DNA of 35,389 bases, from contig JAJYLL010000048.1 of NCBI GenBank assembly GCA_021787735.1, positions 1 to 35,389 of the forward strand. The letters run 5' to 3'. The notes beneath the pieces are model-generated. The model saw nothing but the letters and a program-made list of their open reading frames with translations, was not told the origin of the DNA and searched no databases. Positions within the stretch are counted from its first letter, which is position 1. Every line of letters begins with the position of its first letter. The position numbers were made by a program, and so were the translations under genes. This document shows positions 18,174-25,799 of this stretch, piece by piece. This DNA is from Acidobacteriota bacterium (GTDB lineage: Bacteria > Acidobacteriota > Terriglobia > UBA7540).

Positions 18174-18872
18174 ATGTGGTCCCCTTTTCGGCTGTCTGCT
18201 CCTGTGTCTTGGCGGCCTGCCGATAATGAAAACGATATAAATGTGACTTCAACTGGACCCCAAAACGGCGCAGAAACTTCCCCCCATTTGGCCCGGGCCG
18301 AGCAAATCTGGGCTGACCTGCTGGAGGGAAACAGGCGATTCCAGACGGGAAAGCCGGCGTTCCGTGATCTGGTCGGCAGGCGCGAGCAACTGGCCCACGA
18401 TCAGCAGCCGCGGGTGATTGTGCTGGCCTGTTCTGACAGCCGGGTTTCTCCCGAGCTGATTTTCGACAAGACCCTCGGCGATCTTTTTGTTATTCGGATG
18501 GCCGGCAATGTGGCCGACTCAGTGGCGCTGGGCAGCATTGAGTTTGCGGCGGACTTTCTGAATTCTCCGGTGCTGGTGGTGCTGGGCCACGAGAAGTGCG
18601 GCGCCGTTGCTGCGGTTGCCTCGGGCGGCAGCATCCTTTCCCCGAATGTGGCATCCATTGTTGCCAGGATCCGCCCCGTCATTGACAGCGTCAAGGGCAA
18701 AGCCGACGGCGATGAGTTGCTCAGGCTCGCCGAGCAGGCCAATGTGCGCCAGAGCGCGCGCGACCTGCTGAGCAACAGTCCGCTGCTTCAGAAGAAGGTT
18801 GCGGAAGGAAGCATTACCCTCATCAAAGCTCTCTACCGTCTCAGCACCGGTCAGGTCGTCCGCCTGCCGTAG
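18174..18872 (+). CDS. Beta-class carbonic anhydrase
   Basis: It is a zinc enzyme for the reversible hydration of CO2. The zinc ligands and the Asp/Arg pair are all present: C86 and D88 in ACSDSR, then H139 and C142 in GHEKCGAV. The region RMAGNVADSVALGSIEFA is characteristic of the beta class, and the protein ends with a short strand (LYRLSTGQVVRLP). The start is unsure: the first 23 residues from the ATG at 18174 do not look conserved, and a GTG at 18243 gives a 209-aa protein closer to family size. No cleavable signal peptide is seen, so it is probably cytoplasmic. Confidence 0.92.
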   Translation: MWSPFRLSAPVSWRPADNENDINVTSTGPQNGAETSPHLARAEQIWADLLEGNRRFQTGKPAFRDLVGRREQLAHDQQPRVIVLACSDSRVSPELIFDKTLGDLFVIRMAGNVADSVALGSIEFAADFLNSPVLVVLGHEKCGAVAAVASGGSILSPNVASIVARIRPVIDSVKGKADGDELLRLAEQANVRQSARDLLSNSPLLQKKVAEGSITLIKALYRLSTGQVVRLP

Positions 18873-19003
18873 TAGCTCTGCCTTGCTTGCGCACTCGCGC
18901 CGGGCTTTTTCCTCATTACAAATGACGTCCTTCTATCATGGTGGTGCCTGAGGTGGGTCCCCCAGTGGCGGACAACGCCATTTTTCATTAGCGTGTTCTT
19001 GAA

Positions 19004-19264
19004 AAGCCTGGCAGCGGCTGTATGGGTGTAGTGTATAAGGCCGAAGACACCACGCTCGGGAGGTTCGTTGCGCCGAAGTTCCTGCCGGTAGAGGCGCCGA
19101 ACGTAGCGGCGAGTTTGACTCGCCACGCAACGGCCGGTACGAGAACCCGCCAGATGGCGGCGTAAAACCGTCGCCACAATCCAACCCCACGGCAACCTTC
19201 GACCGTGAAAACTTCACCAGCCCGGGCCCGATTGTCGGCACCGAGGCTTACAAAAGACTGGAGC
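19004..19264 (+). pseudogene. Remnant of a PknB-type serine/threonine kinase
   Basis: From 19004 one frame reads [15 protein letters not shown] then [13 protein letters not shown], clearly a degraded kinase glycine loop and VAxK strand (normally [13 protein letters not shown] and FVALKFLP; the catalytic-lysine context is altered). From 19210, in another frame, FTSPGPIVGTEAYKRLEQ resembles the activation segment TSPGT-x-VGT-x-AYMSPEQ. Only about 125 bp lie between the two pieces, and most of that is palindromic repeat, whereas an intact kinase needs some 450 bp. This is therefore a deleted and frameshifted fossil. The second piece is less certain than the first. Confidence 0.55.
19108..19160. 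repeat. Palindromic (REP-like) element inside the kinase fossil
   Basis: Two hairpins lie close together: GGCGAGT-TTG-ACTCGCC (19108-19124) and CCGCCA-GA-TGGCGG (19147-19160). They interrupt the kinase remnant, which suggests a short extragenic palindromic repeat inserted or expanded there. Only one copy was found in this window. Confidence 0.45.
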
Positions 19265-19434
19265 AGACGACTTGAGGGCCGGGCGGAGCTCTTTCTTGTG
19301 GACCGAACGGGGTTGCTACCTGCCGCTCAATAGCGCCGGCATCCAGGATGTTGTCTCCATGAATTGGAGAGTTTCCTGGCTGGACTTGCCTGGTCCACTG
19401 CACTCTTTTGACACAGCACCTGCAACCTCGCTGT

Positions 19435-19462
19435 TTGAAAACCGGAAAAACTCTGAGATACT
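19435..19462 (+). promoter_or_regulatory. Candidate promoter of the propeller-protein gene
   Basis: TTGAAA (19435-19440), a 16-bp spacer and GATACT (19457-19462) place a start near 19470, about 25 nt before the ATG at 19493. The rest of the 620-bp gap (18873-19492) holds only the kinase fossil and palindromes. Confidence 0.35.
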
Positions 19463-19492
19463 TGGTGCTATTCCAAGCTGAGGTCTCGGACC

Positions 19493-20893
19493 ATGAAAAC
19501 TAGGAGATCCACTGGCCTGCTGGTACTGGCAGGCTGTCTCTTCTTCGTACTTGCGGTTTTTGCGCTGCCGAAGTCAGGCGGCGCCGGGCAGCGCGTGGGC
19601 CTTTTTGAGAATCACGGGGATGTTGGCGCGGTATTGCATCCCGGCTCCGTTGATTACGACGCTTCGAAAGGGACCTACACGATTTCGGGAAGCGGCGAAA
19701 ACATGTGGTTCTCAAACGATGAATTTCAGTTTGCATGGAAGAAAGTTTCCGGCGATGTCACGCTGACGGCGGACATCGCGTTTGAAGGCGCCGGCGGCAA
19801 TCCGCATCGCAAGGCTGTGCTGATGATTCGTCAGAGTCTCGATCCGGATTCCGTTTACGCGGACATCGCGCGGCACGGCGTGGGGCTTACGTCATTGCAG
19901 TGGAGGGAAGAGAAGGGTGGCACGACGCACGAGGTGCAGGCCAACATCAACGCTCCGCAGCGTCTCCGGATTGAAAAGCGCGGCGACTACTTCTACATGT
20001 TCCTGGGCCATGGCAACGATCTCGAAACGTCGCGACCTGAGCCCGCCGCTCAGACGGCGCTCTACAGCACGCTCGAGCAGGTTGCCATCCAGTCGGGCGA
20101 CCGGCGCGAGATCTACACGACGCCCGGCCGCGTTGAAGCGCCCAACTGGACTCCCGACGGCAACTCGTTGCTCTTTAATCGCAACGGACGAATCGAAAAA
20201 ATTTCCGCCGAGGGCGGCCAGCCGCAGACACTCGACACTGGTTTTGCCACGCAATGCAACAACGATCATGGTATTTCACCTGACGGATCGTCGCTAGCCA
20301 TCAGCGACAATTCGCAGGAAGATCACGAGTCGCTGATTTACGTTTTGCCCCTGGCCGGGGGCACCCCGCGCCGCGTCACCAGCAAGGCGCCGTCTTACTT
20401 TCACGGCTGGTCGCCGGATGGTAAAACGGTCACGTTCTGCGGCGAGCGCAACGGGAAGTTTGACGTGTACACCATTCCTGCCGCGGGCGGGGAAGAGACG
20501 CAACTCACCAAAGACGCCGGACACAACGACGGCCCGGAATATTCGCCTGACGGCAAGTACATCTATTTCAATTCCGACCGCTCGGGGCTTGAGCAGGTCT
20601 GGCGCATGCATCCCGATGGCACAGGCCAGGAGCGCGTGACGAACGACGACAACAACGACTGGTTCCCGCATTTTTCGCCCGATGGCAAGTGGATGGTTTT
20701 TCTTTCCTATCCGAAAGACGTTACGGGCCATCCGGCCAACAAAGACGTGTGGCTGCGCATCATGTCGACGAGCGACGGAAAGATCCAACCGCTGGCGCAT
20801 CTGCTGGGCGGGCAGGGAACCATCAACGTCGCATCATGGTCACCGGACAGCCAGCACGTCGCCTTCGTCAGCTATCACTTGCTTCCGCAATAA
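19493..20893 (+). CDS. Secreted TolB-like PD40 beta-propeller protein with N-terminal lectin-like domain
   Basis: A hydrophobic signal ([17 protein letters not shown]) indicates export; LAGC resembles a lipobox, but the residues after the Cys remain hydrophobic, so signal peptidase I is more likely. Residues about 45-190 resemble a DUF1349/concanavalin-like sandwich ([18 protein letters not shown], then [15 protein letters not shown]). Residues about 200-466 hold six PD40-type blades, recognisable by [45 protein letters not shown] and SPDSQHVAF. The propeller probably mediates protein or ligand binding at the cell surface; no enzyme motif was seen. A GAGG precedes the start. It is not an operon partner of the next gene by spacing (109 bp). 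Confidence 0.82.
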   Translation: MKTRRSTGLLVLAGCLFFVLAVFALPKSGGAGQRVGLFENHGDVGAVLHPGSVDYDASKGTYTISGSGENMWFSNDEFQFAWKKVSGDVTLTADIAFEGAGGNPHRKAVLMIRQSLDPDSVYADIARHGVGLTSLQWREEKGGTTHEVQANINAPQRLRIEKRGDYFYMFLGHGNDLETSRPEPAAQTALYSTLEQVAIQSGDRREIYTTPGRVEAPNWTPDGNSLLFNRNGRIEKISAEGGQPQTLDTGFATQCNNDHGISPDGSSLAISDNSQEDHESLIYVLPLAGGTPRRVTSKAPSYFHGWSPDGKTVTFCGERNGKFDVYTIPAAGGEETQLTKDAGHNDGPEYSPDGKYIYFNSDRSGLEQVWRMHPDGTGQERVTNDDNNDWFPHFSPDGKWMVFLSYPKDVTGHPANKDVWLRIMSTSDGKIQPLAHLLGGQGTINVASWSPDSQHVAFVSYHLLPQ

Positions 20894-21002
20894 CGCGACA
20901 AGCGCCGGCCGTAGTACAATCAATGTCAGCGCGCTTCACCCTGAGCAAGATTCGGGTTGGAAGGCGCAATCCCCGTACATATTCTTTGATCAGGAGGGAA
21001 CT

Positions 21003-22058
21003 ATGGGTCTGGTCGAGAATACTTTTCTGCGTGCGCAATTGGAGGACCGCCGAAAGAGGCTCCAGGTGGCATCTTCGGAAGCGACTTCATACACTGGCCT
21101 CAACCGCCTCTTGCGTGAAGTGGATTCAGCGCTTGAACGCATGGATACCGGAACCTACGGGATTTGCGAAGAGTGCCATGAGCCGATCGAGGCCGACAGG
21201 CTGATGGCTGATCCGCTGGTGTGCCTGTGCCTGGATCACCTGACGTCCGAACAGGCGCGCGCGCTTGAGAATGACCTGGAACTTGCAGCGCAGGTCCAGC
21301 GGACGCTACTGCCACCCAACGACCTGCGCGCTGCCGGATGGAATTTCCACTATCACTGGCAGCCGTTCTCGATGGTCAGCGGTGATTACTGCGACCTGAT
21401 TTATTCAAAGGACGGCGCGCAGGAAATCTGGTTTCTCCTGGGGGACGTGTCGGGCAAGGGTGTTGCGGCGTCGATGCTGATGACGCACCTGCACGCCATC
21501 TTCCGCAGCCTGACGAGCCGCGGAGCGCCACCTGCGGAACGTTTGTCGCCCGCCGGAAAACCGGTTGACGCGCCGGCTGGGAATGGCGGTCTTTCTCTTG
21601 ACCAGTTGATGCAGATGGCGAACCGTGTCTTCTGCGAAAGCGTCATGCCCGGCCAGTTTGCCACCATGGTTGCAGGCCGCGCTGCCTCAGACGGCAGGGT
21701 AGAGATTCTCAACGCCGGACACTGCCCGGTGCTGGCGGTGAAATCGAATGAGATTGTCGCTCTTCTTTCCACAGGCCTGCCGCTTGGAATGTTCTGCGAC
21801 GGCAGCGGTGAGATCCAGACCGTGAAGCTCGACAAGGGGGAACGGCTCTTCCTTTACACTGACGGACTCTCTGAAATGTGCAGTCCGTCGGGTAAGCAAT
21901 TTGGCGACGACCGCCTGAAACACTTGCTCTTGGAAAGCCGCGCGCTTGCTCCCGAGGCGCTGGTCTCGGCTTGCCTCGGCGATCTGAAGGAATTCGCGTC
22001 GGGTGCTCGGCCCTCCGACGACCTTACCATGATGGTCATCCAGCGGACCGCGACTTGA
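21003..22058 (+). CDS. DksA/TraR-type zinc finger fused to SpoIIE/PP2C-family phosphatase
   Basis: A strong AGGAGG lies just before the ATG, so I reject the longer overlapping frame. Residues 1-82 are a DksA/TraR-like coiled coil and zinc finger: RLLREVDSALERMDTGTYG, C55-E-E-C58, and C76-L-D-H79 in place of the usual second CxxC. Residues about 90-351 are a SpoIIE/RsbU-type metal-dependent phosphatase with LAAQVQRTLLP, D128 in GDYCD, D148 in GDVSGKG, LYTDGLSE and the closing DDLTMMVI. Such phosphatases normally reverse anti-sigma antagonist phosphorylation in partner-switching stress control. The zinc finger suggests a tie to RNA polymerase or another nucleic-acid complex, which is inference. 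No anti-sigma genes are nearby. Confidence 0.88.
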   Translation: MGLVENTFLRAQLEDRRKRLQVASSEATSYTGLNRLLREVDSALERMDTGTYGICEECHEPIEADRLMADPLVCLCLDHLTSEQARALENDLELAAQVQRTLLPPNDLRAAGWNFHYHWQPFSMVSGDYCDLIYSKDGAQEIWFLLGDVSGKGVAASMLMTHLHAIFRSLTSRGAPPAERLSPAGKPVDAPAGNGGLSLDQLMQMANRVFCESVMPGQFATMVAGRAASDGRVEILNAGHCPVLAVKSNEIVALLSTGLPLGMFCDGSGEIQTVKLDKGERLFLYTDGLSEMCSPSGKQFGDDRLKHLLLESRALAPEALVSACLGDLKEFASGARPSDDLTMMVIQRTAT

Positions 22059-22190
22059 TCAGGCAACCCTGCATCGATAGCTCTGTCCTCACCGCCTGCC
22101 ATTCACATCGCGGTTTCAGGCACAAAGGGTCTGGCGGAACTGTTCCGAGAGGGAATCATGCTCGAAAGCAGAGCACACTTTCTAATCCCC

Positions 22191-22219
22191 CGGCGCCGCT
22201 AGAGCGCCGCTTCTTATTG
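22191..22219. terminator. Hairpin terminator between convergent genes
   Basis: A stem CGGCGC (22191-22196) / GCGCCG (22204-22209) with a 7-nt loop is followed on the plus strand by a T-rich CTTCTTATTG. It sits between the phosphatase gene and the convergent phosphodiesterase gene whose stop is at 22214. Confidence 0.5.
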
Positions 22220-24247
22220 TGAGGCCGGTGACAGCGTCCAGGGTTTGCCGTCGAACTCATCGGGAGGCTTTACGCCGAAGATATTCAGGACGGTTGGCGC
22301 GACGTCCATGATGCTCGGATTGGAAGAATCGAGCTTGCGATTGACAAAGAGGGTGGCTTGCGTGTCTTTCGGGTCGGAAGCGCAATGGTCGCCGCTCCAC
22401 TTGCGCGTGTTAGGGACCAAAATTTCGGCTGGGATGGCCCCAAGCGAAGTTTCCCACGACGTACGGTAGCCGGGGTAGAAGTTTAGCTGCAAATCGGGAG
22501 CTTCGTTAACGTACGGCCCGTGGTCGATTTCGTCCCCCAACGCTACGTCTTCAAGGACCGGTTTGTTGGTTCGCGGATCGCGATAGGCCAACAGCTTGCT
22601 GCGGATTTCCTCTTCCAACTGGTGGGCCTGCTGGCCGGGCTCGATGATGCCATAGCGCTCGCGGCCGTAGATGTTCAAGTAAATCTGCCCCAGACCCAGG
22701 GCGTAGGCTTTGGTCTTGCTCCAGTCGACGTTGGGAAAGAAATTCCCGTGCCCGTAGAGGCTATCCAGCGTGTATTGTTTTTCCTGGGCTTCAGGGTTCT
22801 TTAGGACCATGTACCCGTTTTTGACCAGCCAGGTGTTGGTGTTGAATCCGTAGTTGAAGGCATGGAAGCCGTGGTCGGAAACGATGATCAGCGTTGCGCC
22901 GGGCTTCATGTTTTTTTCGACTTCACCCACTACCTTGTCCGCGGCCTGATACACCTGCAGGATGGCGTCGCCGTATTTCTGAGCCAGCGCCGCGTCGTAG
23001 CGTGGACTTGATGGATCGGTCAGCCGCCAGAACATGTGCTGGATACTGTCCGTGCTGGTGTACACGGCAACCATCAGGCTGGGCGGATGGTTATGCAACT
23101 GGTCCAGCAGCATCTTTGTATGCGCATCCATGGTGCGATAAGTGTCCTGTAGAAAAACGCCTTCGTCGATGCGCTCCTCGTTCAGCGCCCAGGTGTCGTG
23201 CCACCAGCCTAGAGTCTTGAAGTCTCCCCACTTCTGCGCCAGTTGTTTGTCCCAGTTTGCGGGATAGGTGACCGGCAGCGCAGGGGCTTTGGGATCAATG
23301 TTCAGTGGCGACATGTAGATGCGCAGGTCGGGTGACGTCTCCAGAATGTAGAAGCGGCTGATGGAGCGGACCGACAGGAACATGTTGATCGGGAATTTTT
23401 CGTTGAACCAGTTGCTCCAGTGCCCGCTGGCAACGGTTTCGGTCTGGCCATCCAGTTGAATCTTAACGGAATTGCCGTCTGGCGAAACCTGGAAGTCCAC
23501 CGGAATCGAAATGCGTTTGTATTCGTCCGTTGTGGGATCGACGGGCCCGGAGATTTCGCTAATGGCTTCGCGGCCATTCATCTCCAGGCGGACGAGTTTG
23601 CCGCCGAACTCGGTGTTCCCGGCCTGTTCCGGCGCCAGGTTGGAAGCGAAGTAGAAGAACGTGCCCCATGTTCCGCGGATGTCAGGAACGCCCAGGCCGG
23701 CCATCAGTTTGCCGCCCGGGACCGGGCTGGGAGGAAATTCCAGCGGCATCCGGAGCACCGTGGTTTTGTAACCGGAGTCGGCAACCGCTTCATAGAAAGG
23801 CGTGCCGTGCCGCTCGTTGGTAACCTTGGGGCCCCTGATGGGAATAAGGCCGAAAAGAAATTTGGGTTTTTGCTTGGCCACAAGCGCAATCCGCGGAAGG
23901 TAAGTCTTGGGATCGCGGGCCAGGAAGTCGTAGATTCCCGTTCCGCCCGGATTCAGACCCGTTGCGAACGCCGCCCACGCCACCGGCGATTCCGGGGGGT
24001 TTGTGGTGTTCAGCTTCGTGAACGTTCCGCTCTGGGCAAGACGCTCTAAGTTGGGCAACTTGCCTTCCTGCATCCACTTCTCAGCAAGAACGGGCGACAT
24101 CCCGTCAAAACCCAGGACGACAACTTGATTAGTGACCGGGCGGGTAGCTTTGCGCTGGCACGCGAGGGTGGCGAGCGCGATAGCGACCAGCGCCAGCCCC
24201 AGGAATGCGTTTGCGACAGAAAACCCTTTTTGATCTCGTAAGCCCAA
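22214..24247 (-). CDS. Membrane-associated alkaline-phosphatase-superfamily phosphodiesterase
   Basis: This is a type I phosphodiesterase/nucleotide-pyrophosphatase-like metalloenzyme, probably periplasmic. A hydrophobic N-terminus (AFLGLALVAIALATLAC) ends at C30 in a weak lipobox, so it may be a lipoprotein. Metal and catalytic elements are D48 (VLGFDGM), probable nucleophile S87 (NPPESPVAW), TSTDSIQHMFW, IVSDHGFHAF and the terminal GDHC. The family is close to bacterial sulfatase-like or AP-type hydrolases with unknown substrates; 677 aa includes a long insert (about 190-330). The start is a TTG with no good ribosome site, so the first residues are uncertain. It is transcribed away from an unassigned 400-bp region. 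Confidence 0.85.
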   Translation of the reverse strand: MGLRDQKGFSVANAFLGLALVAIALATLACQRKATRPVTNQVVVLGFDGMSPVLAEKWMQEGKLPNLERLAQSGTFTKLNTTNPPESPVAWAAFATGLNPGGTGIYDFLARDPKTYLPRIALVAKQKPKFLFGLIPIRGPKVTNERHGTPFYEAVADSGYKTTVLRMPLEFPPSPVPGGKLMAGLGVPDIRGTWGTFFYFASNLAPEQAGNTEFGGKLVRLEMNGREAISEISGPVDPTTDEYKRISIPVDFQVSPDGNSVKIQLDGQTETVASGHWSNWFNEKFPINMFLSVRSISRFYILETSPDLRIYMSPLNIDPKAPALPVTYPANWDKQLAQKWGDFKTLGWWHDTWALNEERIDEGVFLQDTYRTMDAHTKMLLDQLHNHPPSLMVAVYTSTDSIQHMFWRLTDPSSPRYDAALAQKYGDAILQVYQAADKVVGEVEKNMKPGATLIIVSDHGFHAFNYGFNTNTWLVKNGYMVLKNPEAQEKQYTLDSLYGHGNFFPNVDWSKTKAYALGLGQIYLNIYGRERYGIIEPGQQAHQLEEEIRSKLLAYRDPRTNKPVLEDVALGDEIDHGPYVNEAPDLQLNFYPGYRTSWETSLGAIPAEILVPNTRKWSGDHCASDPKDTQATLFVNRKLDSSNPSIMDVAPTVLNIFGVKPPDEFDGKPWTLSPASQ

Positions 24248-24350
24248 GCCACGATTCTAGTATTCCAGCCGTCGAACGTCGAGACAAATTTCTCTAAGCG
24301 GGATTATTGGCCCCCACGCGGACCGGGGCGGCAGTAATCGGGCACAAGTT

Positions 24351-24402
24351 ACTTCAGGCGCGAAAACGAGCGGTCGAGTGTGAACGACAATGTGGCTATG
24401 GC
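24351..24402. repeat. 52-bp direct repeat, left copy
   Basis: This stretch matches 28873-28924 at 50 of 52 positions by direct comparison. Read on the minus strand it encodes TLSFTLDRSFSRLK followed by a stop, the same C-terminus as the HExxH-protein gene at the other copy. The two copies are 4.5 kb apart and in the same orientation. Confidence 0.85.
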
Positions 24403-24506
24403 GCAGACGCGCGCCTTGTCGTGTCTGCGTTCTCGCGGAGCGAGAGATTCTTCTTGATGTTCATGTCCGCCGCCCAGAGGTTATTACTGGCGTGAATTGT
24501 TGCATT
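24396..24506 (-). pseudogene. Possible remnant of a TonB-dependent receptor
   Basis: One minus-strand frame reads NNLWAADMNIKKNLSLREN, which resembles the beta-barrel strands near the C-terminus of CarboxypepD_reg-like TonB-dependent receptors. It has no start and soon meets a stop. The match is by eye and weak; it is offered only to describe the otherwise empty gap 24248-24654. Confidence 0.2.
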
Positions 24507-24654
24507 GCGGCTCCAGCACTACGCCGTTCCAACACCCTCAATTCACCTGTGCGCAGATATTAAAGATAAATATTTCCACCGCCTGCCTCGGTGCCAGTCG
24601 CGTGAGACAAAAATGCAGGTTACCCACCGTGATCGCCTTCAATCGTTGAAAAAG

Positions 24655-24941
24655 TCACTTCGCGTGGTCCGCCCTGCCCGCGGTGCACCCTGCCTGCAGG
24701 AGGCAGGGTTTCGTAGGCTTGAGCTTGTCGCACTCCTCTGTCCTTTTCGTATTTTCCGCGTCTGTGATGGCGCCGATTGTGAAGAGTGCGTTTGTCACTG
24801 CAATGCAGATGCCCAGATTCTTGGTCTTTGCTCCGACCTCCCGAAGCGCGGCGACAGATTGCGGGTCTGGAATCTCGCCGAGCGTCTGTACCCCTAGGCT
24901 CTGAACGTCAATGTATGGCGATTTGGCCCATGAGAGTCCCT
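24655..24941 (-). pseudogene. Frame-displaced C-terminal segment (HEAT-like) of the adjacent hypothetical protein
   Basis: Immediately past the poly-G run the minus strand stays open for 91 codons from a Trp at 24930 to a TGA at 24657-24655, in a frame other than that of the upstream protein. It starts WAKSPYIDVQSLGVQTLGE and continues IPDPQSVAALREVGAK and then NLGICIAVTNAL, which looks like a HEAT-type helical repeat pair. One additional G in the run would join it to the preceding protein. The last 20 or so residues are encoded by a palindromic repeat (CCCTGCCT at 24688-24695 / AGGCAGGG at 24701-24708) and are probably not original. Confidence 0.55.
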
Positions 24942-25799
24942 CCCCCCCCCGGCCCGCTTCTCGCCTAGGATCCTACGCTCGTACTTCAGCCGCATGAACC
25001 GTAGTACCAAGCTCTCAAAAGGTGCCCATTTCGGCGTGGGCGCTTGGGCATCCTCCGGGGGATTTAGCATCCGCTCTATTGCGGAGAGCTGCGGCAGGAA
25101 AGCTGCTCTGTAAAATTCCGGAAAATCGCTGCTGACATCGCGCGGAAGGCCGTCTCTGAAGCTATAAACCGTGTACCAGTAGATGGGCGGCGCTGCATAA
25201 GCACCTGTTCCAATCCCGGACGACACGACCTCGGAGTCCCCGTTTCCTTTGAGGTCGACCACGCACCAGGCTAGCGGACCGGGAGCGGCGTGCGAGAGCG
25301 ACGTGTCCCAGTAGCCACCTCCTGAGGCCGGGCAGACGACTTCCTGCAAAGCTGCGTCCCGGCGATGCCATCTTGCGATAAGGCAGACCTCCTTTGGGCC
25401 GAGCAGAGCAAAGCGGAATTCGCCGACGCCAGTGTTTCGGCCGAACTCCAGAAATGCCCCAACTGCATCTTTGCTAGTCCTCCTATTCGCTAGTAGAGAG
25501 TCGGCCGCGTCTGTGGGCCACTTGAAGCCAGGGCGAGTCTGCAGCCTCGTGACCCCGATCAAAGGACGGCCATCTTGGACGACCATGAAAAGGCTTCCGC
25601 TAATGTGCTGGATATGCGTGTCCTGCGCCATCGGTACGGCGGCAGGCGCCAGGCGTGCAGCGGAAAGGATCGCGATTGAGAAGGCTATTACTACCCTACT
25701 GTGGTTGAATTGCAAAGCGCACCCCCGGGTTAGAAGCAGTTGTCGGCGCATAGACGTAATTGTACGGTCCCGTGCCGCCATTCGCTTGCGCGGCGGCAT
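24894..25799 (-). CDS. Exported hypothetical protein, 3' end frameshifted at a poly-G run
   Basis: I do not recognise a named family. An N-terminal hydrophobic segment (VVIAFSIAILSAARLAPAA) suggests export. The body carries WCVVDLKGNGDSEVVSSG and YWYTVYSFRDG, then DFPEFYRAAFLPQL, and looks like a globular secreted domain. At the poly-G run (24942-24950) the frame changes and only 18 residues of unlikely sequence (RDSHGPNRHTLTFRA at the end) follow, while the probable true continuation lies in another frame. The start is uncertain: M17 (25751) or a TTG at 25715 with GGGGGTG upstream fit better than the first ATG, which would overlap the previous gene by about 100 bp. It is probably co-transcribed with that gene. 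Confidence 0.6.
   Translation of the reverse strand: MPPRKRMAARDRTITSMRRQLLLTRGCALQFNHSRVVIAFSIAILSAARLAPAAVPMAQDTHIQHISGSLFMVVQDGRPLIGVTRLQTRPGFKWPTDAADSLLANRRTSKDAVGAFLEFGRNTGVGEFRFALLGPKEVCLIARWHRRDAALQEVVCPASGGGYWDTSLSHAAPGPLAWCVVDLKGNGDSEVVSSGIGTGAYAAPPIYWYTVYSFRDGLPRDVSSDFPEFYRAAFLPQLSAIERMLNPPEDAQAPTPKWAPFESLVLRFMRLKYERRILGEKRAGGGRDSHGPNRHTLTFRA
24942..24950. repeat. Homopolymer run of nine C (poly-G on the coding strand)
   Basis: Nine consecutive C on the plus strand lie near the 3' end of a minus-strand gene. The reading frame continues plausibly only if the run were ten bases, so this is a frameshift hotspot. Confidence 0.8.

Noticed and set aside
20682-21002. Longer version of the zinc-finger/phosphatase protein starting inside the propeller gene
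   Set aside because: It overlaps the propeller gene in another frame, while an excellent ribosome site precedes the ATG at 21003.
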